This document shows positions 1 through 6,469 of a stretch of DNA of 14,026 nt, one piece after another. Below the pieces are notes generated by a model, which made no database searches, was not told the origin of the DNA, and worked only from the letters and a program-made list of their open reading frames with translations. Both the position numbers and the translations under genes were made by a program. Position 1 is the stretch's first letter. Each line of letters opens with the position of its first letter. Source of the DNA: RGIG1666 sp045595745 (GTDB taxonomy: Bacteria > Bacillota > Clostridia > UBA1381 > UBA9506); NCBI GenBank assembly GCA_045595745.1, contig JAZOBB010000043.1, positions 1 to 14,026 of the forward strand, in the 5' to 3' direction.

Positions 1-3
1 ATT

Positions 4-33
4 AAAAAAAGTCGCCCACTCGGGCGACTTTTT
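4..33 (-). terminator. Bidirectional rho-independent terminator
   Basis: A perfect 7-bp stem (GTCGCCC at 11-17, GGGCGAC at 22-28) encloses the loop ACTC. A-run 4-10 lies on one side and T-run 29-33 on the other. Read on the minus strand the hairpin is followed by seven T residues, so it is placed to end the Fic transcript. The T-run on the plus strand means it could also end a gene arriving from the left of the window. Confidence 0.85.
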
Positions 34-51
34 AGTTGTATTCCGAATATT

Positions 52-81
52 TTGTACTCAAATTGTACTCGCAATTGTACT
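52..81. repeat. Triplet of TTGTACT direct repeats
   Basis: TTGTACT occurs at 52-58, 63-69 and 75-81, with 11-12 base periodicity, immediately downstream of the fic stop codon. An inverted copy (GAGTACAA) lies at 1130-1137, on the far side of the toxin-antitoxin pair. The function is unknown; the repeats could be protein-binding sites or remnants of an element boundary. Confidence 0.5.
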
Positions 82-82
82 T

Positions 83-679
83 CTAATCTACACAAGCCTT
101 AAGTATTCCTGTCAGCACCTTATAGTTATCAACTGACATTATTGATGCTTCCAAGAGTTCGTTTTTATCTACATTTCCCCAATTCAGGTCATATCCAATT
201 CGTTTTGCCATAAGGCGAATAAACTCACGGATTGAACGGCCATTACCTTCTCTGAATGGATGTATAATGTTGAATTCTGCCATTACATATGCCAAATTAT
301 CAAAAGCCTTTTCTTCGCCAGTTTCCTTGAGCATATTTTTCTCTTTTATTTTGGCAAACACTTTATCAAGCTCTCTATCAATCAAGTTTGGTGGATAAAA
401 CAGCGTATCCGCTTTACTGATTTGCTCTCGTCTGATTTTTCCGGCAAATGAATAAATATCCTCAAAAATAAACTTGTGTATATTCATAAGATGCGCTTTT
501 GAAAAATTACCCTTAATCGGATTTTTCAAAAGTTCCATTTGCTTAATCAATGTAATTTCTTCTTCGGCAGTTTTAAGAAGCTTGTTATCTCTTATATTTA
601 ATTTGTTTTTTAATACATTACTACTGGGATAACAATAGATTGATTGGGTAGTTGTATAAACATCGTATTTTGAAAACAT
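83..679 (-). CDS. fic: Fic domain AMPylase toxin (class I Fic)
   Basis: A 198-residue Fic/DOC-superfamily protein that should transfer AMP (or another nucleotide moiety) from a nucleotide to a hydroxyl side chain of a target protein. The catalytic motif is complete at residues 140-151, HPFREGNGRSIR: His140 is the general base, followed by the GNGR anion-binding loop and the second Arg151. The region before it (about 57-110, including FAGKIRREQISK and the hairpin 'flap') is typical of Fic toxins of the VbhT type. No [S/T]xxxE[G/N] inhibitory helix is evident within this protein, which fits a class I enzyme whose inhibitor is a separate polypeptide. The ATG at 679 lies 2 bases after the stop of the upstream antitoxin gene, with a GAGGGTG ribosome site inside the end of that gene, so the two are translationally coupled. 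The cellular target cannot be read from sequence; type II topoisomerases are the known targets of several class I Fic toxins. Confidence 0.93.
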   Translation of the reverse strand: MFSKYDVYTTTQSIYCYPSSNVLKNKLNIRDNKLLKTAEEEITLIKQMELLKNPIKGNFSKAHLMNIHKFIFEDIYSFAGKIRREQISKADTLFYPPNLIDRELDKVFAKIKEKNMLKETGEEKAFDNLAYVMAEFNIIHPFREGNGRSIREFIRLMAKRIGYDLNWGNVDKNELLEASIMSVDNYKVLTGILKACVD

Positions 680-681
680 AG

Positions 682-1053
682 TTACACCCTCTGCATATAT
701 TTAAGCTTCAATTCTTCGATTACATCAGTATAGCTTACTTTACCACTATCAATTCTTTTGAGGTTTTTAATACTTTCCTCACTAACCGTCATATTTTCAA
801 CAGCAAAAGTCCCTTTTAGATTTTTTAAATTACTTTCAAAATCTTTAGATGCCATATCTGTTTTGTTTCTCCAATCTATATATTTCCCTGACTTAATTCT
901 CGCATCAGCAGGCTTTTCTGCATCTTTTGGCAAAAGCCAAGCACCTGCAATTTTCTTGGCACCGGCAATTCTGCCCTCATTACACAAAACTGTAATTCTT
1001 CTTACAGAAATTCCCCACATTAAACTTGCCTCTTTTATTGTTAGTATATCCAT
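682..1053 (-). CDS. HTH-VbhA-like fused Fic antitoxin
   Basis: A 123-residue protein with two visible parts. Residues 1-46 (ILTIKEASLMWGIS..RI..LC..GRI.GAKKIAG.WLLPKDAEKP) are a MerR/excisionase-type helix-turn-helix. Residues 82-120 resemble the small antitoxin VbhA. TFAVEN at 82-87 fits the Fic-inhibitory motif [S/T]xxxE[G/N], with Glu86 expected to block the ATP gamma-phosphate site. It is followed by a helical segment (about 91-120: SEESIKNLKRIDSGKVSYTD, then VIEELKLKYM) that matches the VbhA C-terminal helices in spacing and pattern. The inferred role is to inhibit Fic in trans and to bind the module's own promoter. The ATG at 1053 has GAGGTG 7 bases upstream. Antitoxin-before-toxin order and tight coupling to fic fit a toxin-antitoxin operon. 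The inhibitory assignment rests on the motif and arrangement, not on a structure comparison. Confidence 0.82.
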   Translation of the reverse strand: MDILTIKEASLMWGISVRRITVLCNEGRIAGAKKIAGAWLLPKDAEKPADARIKSGKYIDWRNKTDMASKDFESNLKNLKGTFAVENMTVSEESIKNLKRIDSGKVSYTDVIEELKLKYMQRV

Positions 1054-1074
1054 TTCAACACCTCATTCATATGT

Positions 1075-1103
1075 ATTATATACCAAAGATAGAATAATGT
1101 CAA
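1075..1103 (-). promoter_or_regulatory. Consensus sigma-A promoter of the Fic module
   Basis: On the minus strand TTGACA (1098-1103) and TATAAT (1075-1080) are separated by exactly 17 bases, a perfect consensus. Transcription should start near 1068, leaving a leader of about 15 bases with the antitoxin ribosome site. A promoter this strong in a toxin module suggests repression, plausibly by the HTH part of the antitoxin. Confidence 0.88.
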
Positions 1104-1169
1104 TATTTTAGCGGATTTGAGGTTGCGTGGAGTACAATATTTTCATAACATACAGTGATAATGCAGAAA

Positions 1170-1205
1170 ATATGAAAAATGCAGACAGTCAAAACAACTG
1201 TCTGC
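1170..1205 (-). terminator. guaA terminator
   Basis: A perfect 9-bp stem, GCAGACAGT (1181-1189) with ACTGTCTGC (1197-1205), has a 7-base loop. On the minus strand it is followed by ATTTTTCATATTTTC. It lies 30 bases past the guaA stop and separates that gene from the Fic promoter. Confidence 0.85.
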
Positions 1206-1234
1206 AAAATAAACAAATGTGTATTAAAAGGGTA

Positions 1235-2542
1235 TTATTCCCACTCAATCGTACCTGTCGGCTTCGGAGTTAAGTCGTAGCAAACACGGTTTACGCCGGG
1301 AACTTCGGTGATTATTCTTTTTGTAATTTTATTTAAAATTTCCCATTCGATAGGTTCTATTGTTGCGGTCATAGCATCAACAGTGTTTACCGCACGAATA
1401 ATTACCGGATATTCAAAGCTGCGTGCGTTATCGCGCACACCAACTGATTTAAAATCGGGAATAGCTGTAAAATACTGCCATACTTTTTTGTCGAGTCCGT
1501 GCTTTGCAAATTCTTCACGCAGTATTGCATCAGATTCGCGCACTGCCTCTAATCTGTCGCGGGTGATTGCACCTAAGCAACGTACACCAAGACCAGGACC
1601 CGGGAACGGCTGACGGTATACCATATTGTCAGGTAAGCCAAGCTCTATACCGCAGGCACGAACTTCGTCTTTAAACAGATAGTATAAAGGCTCAACCAGC
1701 TCAAACTGCATATCTTCAGGAAGTCCTCCAACGTTATGATGCGATTTAACAACCTTTGCGGTTTTTGTTCCGCTTTCAACGATGTCAGGATAAATTGTAC
1801 CCTGAGCCAGAAAATCTATACCCTCTAATTTGCGGGCTTCTTCTTCGAATACACGGATAAATTCTGCGCCGATAATCTTTCTTTTTTCTTCGGGGTCGGC
1901 AACATCCTTGAGCTTTCCTAAAAAGCGTTCGCTTGCATCTACATAAACTAAGTTTGCATCAAGCTGATTGCGGAAAACTTCAACAACCTGCTCAGGCTCG
2001 CCTTTACGCAAAAGACCGTGATTAACGTGTACGCAGGTAAGGTTTTTGCCGATTGCCTTAATTAAAAGTGCTGCAACAACCGATGAGTCAACGCCGCCGG
2101 AGAGCGCAAGCAGTACCTTTTTGTCTCCAACCTGTTTTTTAACAAGCTCAATCTGGTCAGCAACAAAGTTTTTCATATTCCAGTTTGCTTCTGATTTACA
2201 GACATCAAACACAAACGGCTTTAAAAGAGCTTTAACCTCTTCCTCGTCATCTGGCCATTTTGCCAGCTTGTTGTCGGTTTTAGCTGCATCGTGTTCTACA
2301 GCCATAACGGGAAGCCCTAGATTATAAACTTCATCTGCAACAAAAATCTTTTCGCCGTCAACGATGTTGTTAGGTCCGCCGTTTACGATAATTCCTTTAA
2401 CATTCGGCATAGCTTTAAGCTTGTCCGCAGTAATGTCGTGCGGATATATTTCGCTGTAAACACCCAAAGCACGAACAGCTCGTGCAACCATGGTGTTAAG
2501 CTCGCTGCCAAGGTCTAAAATTACAATCATGTCCTGTTTCAT
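1235..2542 (-). CDS. guaA: GMP synthase with degenerate glutaminase domain
   Basis: Makes GMP from XMP, ATP and a nitrogen donor in the cytoplasm. The start is the ATG at 2542 (MKQDMIVILD), with AGAGGG about 7 bases upstream; a longer in-frame start at 2593 has no good ribosome site. The synthetase half is intact: PP-loop SGGVDSS at 148-154, QGTIYPDIVES at 247-257, SHHNVGGLP at 267-275, PFPGPGLGVR at 312-321 and the usual C-terminal TIEWE. The glutaminase half is not. It begins normally (ILDLGSELNTMVARAVRALG, GGP at 55-57), but where GVCYGMQ should follow the protein reads AVEHDAA (81-87), with Glu83 in place of the nucleophilic Cys. It then jumps to LLKPFVFDVCKSEANW, the end of the domain. 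The His-Glu pair of the triad lies in the missing part. Total length is 435 residues against about 510-525 for the family. The enzyme probably uses ammonia directly or a separate glutaminase. It lies 70 bases downstream of argH and is probably partly co-transcribed with it. Confidence 0.93.
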   Translation of the reverse strand: MKQDMIVILDLGSELNTMVARAVRALGVYSEIYPHDITADKLKAMPNVKGIIVNGGPNNIVDGEKIFVADEVYNLGLPVMAVEHDAAKTDNKLAKWPDDEEEVKALLKPFVFDVCKSEANWNMKNFVADQIELVKKQVGDKKVLLALSGGVDSSVVAALLIKAIGKNLTCVHVNHGLLRKGEPEQVVEVFRNQLDANLVYVDASERFLGKLKDVADPEEKRKIIGAEFIRVFEEEARKLEGIDFLAQGTIYPDIVESGTKTAKVVKSHHNVGGLPEDMQFELVEPLYYLFKDEVRACGIELGLPDNMVYRQPFPGPGLGVRCLGAITRDRLEAVRESDAILREEFAKHGLDKKVWQYFTAIPDFKSVGVRDNARSFEYPVIIRAVNTVDAMTATIEPIEWEILNKITKRIITEVPGVNRVCYDLTPKPTGTIEWE

Positions 2543-2612
2543 AGTAAACCCTCTTTCTAAAAATTTTGGTTTATAAAGTTGATATAAAAACACCCGTAAG
2601 GGTTCGAGTTTT

Positions 2613-3992
2613 TTATTTTAAATCTTTTAAGTAATCTCTTGCGGCTAAAACTTCTTTTTGAACACGAGATGTAGCCGTTCCGCCGATTAAATCTCTGCCG
2701 TCTACACAGGTTTGCATTGATATTGCGTCGTAAATATCTTCTTCAATTAAAGCAGAGCAGGATTTAAATTCATCCATCGTAAATTCATCTAATGCTTTGC
2801 CTTTTTTAATCGCCATTGCGACCATTTTGCCTACAACCGCATGAGATTCGCGGAAAGGAACACCTTTTTTAACTAAATAGTCAGCAACGTCTGTTGCGTT
2901 TGTAAAGCCGCCCTTTGCACCCGAGAGCATATTATCCTTGCGAATGGTCATTGTGCGAATCATATTCGTAAACACGGGCAAGCAGAGCTTTATGGTATCA
3001 ATTGCATCAAATACGGCCTCTTTATCCTCCTGCATATCCTTATTATAGGCAAGAGGGAGCGATTTCATAACAGTTAAAATTGTAAATAAACTGCCGTAAA
3101 CACGACCGGTTTTACCGCGGATTAATTCTGCCACATCAGGATTTTTTTTCTGCGGCATAATCGACGAGCCGGTGGAATAGCTGTCGTCCATTTCGACAAA
3201 TGAAAACTCGTTGCTTGACCATAAAATAAGCTCTTCGCAAAAACGAGAAAGATGCATCATTAATATTGAAAGACACGAAATAAGCTCGATTATAAAATCG
3301 CGGTCACTTACAGAATCCATCGAGTTGTGTGTTACCGAATCAAAGGCAAGCTCGCGAGCAACAAATTCGCGGTCGAGCGGATAGGTAGTGCCTGCAAGTG
3401 CTCCTGCGCCAAGAGGCATTACATTTATGCGGCTGCGGCAGTCTGAAAGGCGAGATAAATCGCGCTTTAACATTTCAAAATATGCCATCATATGATGACC
3501 AAAGGTTACGGGCTGAGCCTTTTGCAGATGTGTGTATCCCGGCATTATAGTGCCCGAATGCTCGTCTGCCAAAGCTACAACTGTACTCATTGTTTCTTTT
3601 AAAAGAGCCGACATTTCGTCAATTTCGTCACGCAGATACATTCTTATATCAAGCGCAACTTGATCATTGCGGCTGCGACCTGTATGAAGCCTTTTTCCCA
3701 CATCGCCGATTCTTTCAATTAAAATTGTTTCGATATTCATATGAATATCCTCGGCATCTATTTTAAATTCAACCTTGCTATCTTCAATATCAGCTAAAAT
3801 TTCAAGCAATGTTTTTTGAATCAACGCAGCATCTTCTTCTGAGATAACGCCGCATTTGCCCAGCATCTTTGCGTGTGCAACCGAGCCTAAAATATCCTGC
3901 TTATACATACGGGCATCAAAACGAATTGAAGAATTAAAATCATCAACCAATGCGTCTGTTGCCTTTCCAAAACGTCCGCCCCATAGTTTCAT
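2613..3992 (-). CDS. argH: Argininosuccinate lyase
   Basis: Cleaves argininosuccinate to arginine and fumarate, the last step of arginine biosynthesis, as a cytoplasmic homotetramer. The 459-residue length is normal for the family. Visible blocks are WGGRF at 4-8, HTGRSRNDQVALD at 103-115, MPGYTHLQKAQPV at 150-162 (catalytic His154), and the fumarase/aspartase superfamily signature GSSIMPQKKNPD at 275-286, whose Ser276/Ser277 lie in the mobile active-site loop. The ATG at 3992 has AAGGA about 9 bases upstream. The gene has its own promoter (4026-4054), divergent from that of veg. The usual partner argG is not in the window. guaA follows on the same strand after 70 bases without a convincing terminator. 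Confidence 0.97.
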   Translation of the reverse strand: MKLWGGRFGKATDALVDDFNSSIRFDARMYKQDILGSVAHAKMLGKCGVISEEDAALIQKTLLEILADIEDSKVEFKIDAEDIHMNIETILIERIGDVGKRLHTGRSRNDQVALDIRMYLRDEIDEMSALLKETMSTVVALADEHSGTIMPGYTHLQKAQPVTFGHHMMAYFEMLKRDLSRLSDCRSRINVMPLGAGALAGTTYPLDREFVARELAFDSVTHNSMDSVSDRDFIIELISCLSILMMHLSRFCEELILWSSNEFSFVEMDDSYSTGSSIMPQKKNPDVAELIRGKTGRVYGSLFTILTVMKSLPLAYNKDMQEDKEAVFDAIDTIKLCLPVFTNMIRTMTIRKDNMLSGAKGGFTNATDVADYLVKKGVPFRESHAVVGKMVAMAIKKGKALDEFTMDEFKSCSALIEEDIYDAISMQTCVDGRDLIGGTATSRVQKEVLAARDYLKDLK

Positions 3993-4025
3993 ACCAGCAC
4001 ATCCTTATAATACAAATAATAAGGT

Positions 4026-4054
4026 ATTATATCACAATTATAAGGCTTTGTCCA
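4026..4054 (-). promoter_or_regulatory. argH promoter
   Basis: On the minus strand TGGACA (4049-4054) and TATAAT (4026-4031) are separated by 17 bases. Transcription should start near 4019, leaving a short leader before the argH ATG at 3992. No obvious ArgR-type palindrome was recognised in it. Confidence 0.75.
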
Positions 4055-4082
4055 GTAACCTACGCAATTTATTTGAAAATAC

Positions 4083-4111
4083 TTGACATAATATTAAAAT
4101 TATGGTAATAT
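4083..4111 (+). promoter_or_regulatory. veg promoter
   Basis: TTGACA (4083-4088), a 17-base spacer and TAATAT (4106-4111). The start of transcription is expected near 4118. The promoter is back to back with that of argH, with 28 bases between the two -35 boxes, so a regulator bound there could affect both. Confidence 0.75.
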
Positions 4112-4146
4112 AAGATAAAGTATTGTCGAAGGGCTGTGAGCGTCCA

Positions 4147-4416
4147 ATGATTGAACGGGGCGATATCGAACGGGTTAAAACACTACTTACTGAGAATATT
4201 GGAAAAAGAATTAAACTGACGGCTAAAAAGGGGAGAAAACGTGTAATTGTTCGGCAGGGTGTTATTTCTGCGACCTATCCGTCGATTTTTATTGTTGTTT
4301 TAGACAGTATTTCTGAATTTGCAGACACAGGCAGAACGATATCATTCAGCTATGCAGACCTTTTAACAAAAAGCATTGAAATAACGGTTGTCGACTCAAA
4401 ACTTGAAATTAAATAA
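4147..4416 (+). CDS. veg: Veg family protein
   Basis: An 89-residue protein of the Veg family, small beta-barrel proteins conserved across Firmicutes; in Bacillus subtilis veg is highly transcribed and linked to biofilm matrix expression and spore outgrowth. Conserved blocks are visible: GKRIKLTAKKGRKR at about 19-32, RQGVISATYPSIFIVVLD at 36-53 and ISFSYADLLTKSIEIT at about 65-80. Start choice: an upstream in-frame TTG at 4123 would lie only about 5 bases after the predicted transcription start. The ATG at 4147 has a weak GTGAG 6 bases before it and gives the family's usual length, so it is preferred. The gene is divergent from argH, as a single-gene unit ending at the hairpin at 4424-4447. 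The molecular mechanism of Veg is not established. Confidence 0.9.
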   Translation: MIERGDIERVKTLLTENIGKRIKLTAKKGRKRVIVRQGVISATYPSIFIVVLDSISEFADTGRTISFSYADLLTKSIEITVVDSKLEIK

Positions 4417-4423
4417 ATTTTAT

Positions 4424-4450
4424 GGGATGTAAAATATTTTACATCCCCTT
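4424..4450 (+). terminator. veg terminator hairpin
   Basis: A perfect 24-base palindrome from 4424 to 4447 (arms GGGATGTAAA and TTTACATCCC, centre ATAT) is followed by the weak T-run CTTTATT. Because the T-run is poor, some readthrough into the esterase gene, whose ribosome site starts 13 bases later, is likely. Confidence 0.65.
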
Positions 4451-4473
4451 TATTGTATAAGGGAGAGAATATT

Positions 4474-5268
4474 ATGTTAACAAAAAGAATTGGTTTGTAC
4501 GCGGGTAAGGATTATCCGTGCGTGGATACATATATATTGCACAAAATAGGCGAAAAAGACACGAGCCGCGGAGCTGTTGTAATAGTTCCGGGCGGTGGAT
4601 ATACGCACGTATCAGAACGCGAGGCAGAGCCTGTTGCGATGAAGTTTGCAGCAGCAGGGTATCACACCTTTGTTGTGTGGTACAGAGTAAATCCTGAAAA
4701 ATATACCGACCCTATGGAAGATTTGGCACGTGCTGTTGCGATGATTCGCCAAAATGCTGCAGAGTGGAGAGTTGACCCCGAAAACATAAGCGTTTGCGGC
4801 TTTTCGGCTGGTGGGCATTTAACTGCATCGCTCGGGGTTTTCTGGGATAAGCCGTTTTTATCTGAAATTACAGGACTTGATAAGGAGCTTTATAAGCCAA
4901 ACCGCCTTATTTTGTGCTATCCTGTTATTACAACGGGCGAAAAAGCACACGAAGGCTCTTTTCAGGCTCTTTCGGGCGGTGACGAATCCTTGCGCGAGCT
5001 TTTATCTTTAGAAAAACAAGTGTCTGATAGCACACCTCCAACATTTTTATGGCATACGGCAGAAGATGCCGGCGTTCCCGTTGAAAACAGCTTTTTATTC
5101 GGGGCAGCACTGCACGAGAATAATATTCCATTTGAAATGCATATCTTTCCGCACGGCGGTCACGGACAGTCTATTGCCGAGCCATATGTCAACCTTGATT
5201 ATCCCCAGGCTCTTTCGCCTGATTGCGCAAAATGGACTGAGTATGTTATAGATTGGCTTAAAAAATAA
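4474..5268 (+). CDS. Alpha/beta hydrolase, acetyl-esterase type
   Basis: A 264-residue cytoplasmic serine hydrolase (no signal peptide) of the Aes/BD-FAE-like group, often annotated as acetylxylan esterase or carbohydrate de-esterifying enzyme. The oxyanion-hole segment is PGGGY at 39-43, the nucleophile elbow is GFSAGGH at 109-115 (Ser111), the acid is probably Asp198 in HTAEDAGVPV, and the base is His230 in HGGHG. The chosen ATG at 4474 has GGGAGAG 6 bases upstream; an in-frame TTG at 4453 lacks a site. Substrates are probably acetylated or feruloylated oligosaccharides taken into the cell, but this is inferred from family resemblance. No dedicated promoter is evident between the veg hairpin and the start. 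It converges with the membrane protein gene, leaving 2 bases between stop codons. Confidence 0.88.
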   Translation: MLTKRIGLYAGKDYPCVDTYILHKIGEKDTSRGAVVIVPGGGYTHVSEREAEPVAMKFAAAGYHTFVVWYRVNPEKYTDPMEDLARAVAMIRQNAAEWRVDPENISVCGFSAGGHLTASLGVFWDKPFLSEITGLDKELYKPNRLILCYPVITTGEKAHEGSFQALSGGDESLRELLSLEKQVSDSTPPTFLWHTAEDAGVPVENSFLFGAALHENNIPFEMHIFPHGGHGQSIAEPYVNLDYPQALSPDCAKWTEYVIDWLKK

Positions 5269-5270
5269 AA

Positions 5271-5669
5271 TTACAGTCTGCGTATCCACTTAGACAAAAA
5301 TGTGCACAAACCGTAAAGCGGCAAGCACAAAAGCAGCCATAATAGAAAATAAGGCAGGCAAATCTGACCTAAAATATTAAACGGCAGATGCGAATAATCC
5401 CAAACGTTCATATTAAAAACGAGGTTTATTATGCATCCCGAAATAAATTCAACAACACATATTAAAGCAGCACAAAGCAGGCATTTTTTGATGATGCCTG
5501 CTTTTTTATATCTGCCGAAAACCAGATATAATATGCAAAAGCACAAGCCGCCTACAATTGCCATTGTCCAATGAGTATAGCCCCGCCACAATACCTCTAA
5601 AAGAGAATATCCCGCCGCACCTATCGGAAAAATAAAAATAAAATCTGATTTTTTAATAACGTACTTCAT
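5271..5669 (-). CDS. CmpB-like four-helix membrane protein
   Basis: A 132-residue integral membrane protein with about four hydrophobic segments (roughly 10-27, 34-51, 61-84 and 103-125) and a basic C-terminus (KWIRRL). The stretch from E74 onward, including SGCIINLVFNMNVWDYS and LPFNILGQICLPYFLLW, matches the pattern of the putative ABC-transporter type IV / CmpB family (E..SG...N......WDYS..P.N..GQI....). The function of that family is not established; no ABC ATPase is nearby. The ATG at 5669 has AAGGTG 6 bases upstream. Stop-to-stop spacing with the convergent esterase gene is 2 bases and no terminator serves either gene, so convergent transcripts overlap. A promoter could not be assigned with confidence. 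Confidence 0.78.
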   Translation of the reverse strand: MKYVIKKSDFIFIFPIGAAGYSLLEVLWRGYTHWTMAIVGGLCFCILYLVFGRYKKAGIIKKCLLCAALICVVEFISGCIINLVFNMNVWDYSHLPFNILGQICLPYFLLWLLLCLPLYGLCTFLSKWIRRL

Positions 5670-5756
5670 AATTTACACCTTGTTTACAAAGAATGAATAT
5701 CCGCTTGTCAGCAGCTTTTTAAGTTAGTATTATTTAAAAAACAAAAAAATATTCAA

Positions 5757-5785
5757 TAGACTTTTTAAAATTGGTGTGGTATAAT
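5757..5785 (+). promoter_or_regulatory. Promoter of the CBM9-PHP-activase operon
   Basis: TAGACT (5757-5762, four of six matches to TTGACA), a 17-base spacer and TATAAT (5780-5785), with an extended -10 element TGG directly before it. Transcription should start near 5792, giving a leader of about 40 bases. Confidence 0.7.
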
Positions 5786-5832
5786 AAATTGATAGAAAAA
5801 TATTTGATTTTACATAAAAAGGGGCTATTTAA

Positions 5833-6432
5833 ATGTACATTATCAAGAGAACGGAAAATAACATTAAATGCATTAATGACAAGGCTTGGGATTTTGCCAA
5901 TGTTGCAAACATTGACAAGAACAACTGGGCCGGATATGAGAAAGCTCCAAAAACAACCGCAAAGCTTTTGTACAACGATTATGGTATTTATGTTCAGCTT
6001 GAAACCGATGAAAAGCCTTTGCTTGCAAGATATTGCAATCAAAATGATATGGTTTGTCTGGATAGCTGTATGGAATTTTTCTTCCGCCCGAACGAAAATG
6101 ACCCAAGGTATTTTAATTTTGAATTTAATCCGTTTGGCACAATGTATCTTGGGGTAGGAACATCATTTTACGACCCTGTTCTTCCGGACAAGGACAAAAA
6201 ATATTTTAATGTTAAATCTTATGTTGATGATAAAAAATGGGTATTGCAATTTTGTATTCCGTTTGAGTTTATAGATGAAATTATCGGCGGTCACACAAAG
6301 ACAATATATGGCAACCTGTATAAATGCGGTGAAGAAACCTCAAAAATACATTATGCTACATATTATCCTATTTCGATAGAAGAGCCTGATTTTCACAGAC
6401 CGGACTTTTTCGGAAAATTTATTTTGGAATAA
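5833..6432 (+). CDS. CBM9-like carbohydrate-binding protein
   Basis: A 199-residue protein that looks like a free-standing family 9-like carbohydrate-binding (DOMON-type beta-sandwich) domain. Recognisable elements are NWAGYEKAPKTTAKLLYNDYGIYVQLETDE at about 31-60 (given here in outline: Trp32, Tyr35, the YVQLETDE strand), the DSCMEFFF strand near 77-84, NFEFNPFGTMYLGVG near 94-108, W.LQFCIPFEF near 136-146, and the terminal DFHRPDFFGKFILE. There is no signal peptide or anchor, so it stays in the cytoplasm, unlike typical secreted CBM9 modules. The ATG has AAGGGG about 8 bases upstream. It is the first gene of a plus-strand run and is followed after 37 bases by the PHP gene, so the two are probably co-transcribed. 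Its ligand, and whether it has an enzymatic role, cannot be told from sequence. Confidence 0.75.
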   Translation: MYIIKRTENNIKCINDKAWDFANVANIDKNNWAGYEKAPKTTAKLLYNDYGIYVQLETDEKPLLARYCNQNDMVCLDSCMEFFFRPNENDPRYFNFEFNPFGTMYLGVGTSFYDPVLPDKDKKYFNVKSYVDDKKWVLQFCIPFEFIDEIIGGHTKTIYGNLYKCGEETSKIHYATYYPISIEEPDFHRPDFFGKFILE

Positions 6433-6469
6433 AGTTAAAATAAAAAATTGAATTTTAAGAGGTTTGATT

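Noticed and set aside
1308..2327. Open frames antisense to guaA (plus strand, 93-101 codons)
   Set aside because: They mirror codon structure of a clearly conserved gene and have no ribosome sites or recognisable domains.
2582..2604. Possible terminator between argH and guaA (ACCC-GTAA-GGGT followed by GTTTTT on the minus strand)
   Set aside because: The stem is only 4 bp with no extension, too weak to call. Partial readthrough from argH into guaA seems likelier.
2543..2612. Purine-type riboswitch ahead of guaA
   Set aside because: Only 70 bases separate argH and guaA and no conserved purine-aptamer loops are visible.
4123..4146. TTG at 4123 as the veg start
   Set aside because: It would be almost leaderless relative to the predicted transcription start and lengthens the N-terminus beyond the usual Veg length. 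ATG 4147 fits better.
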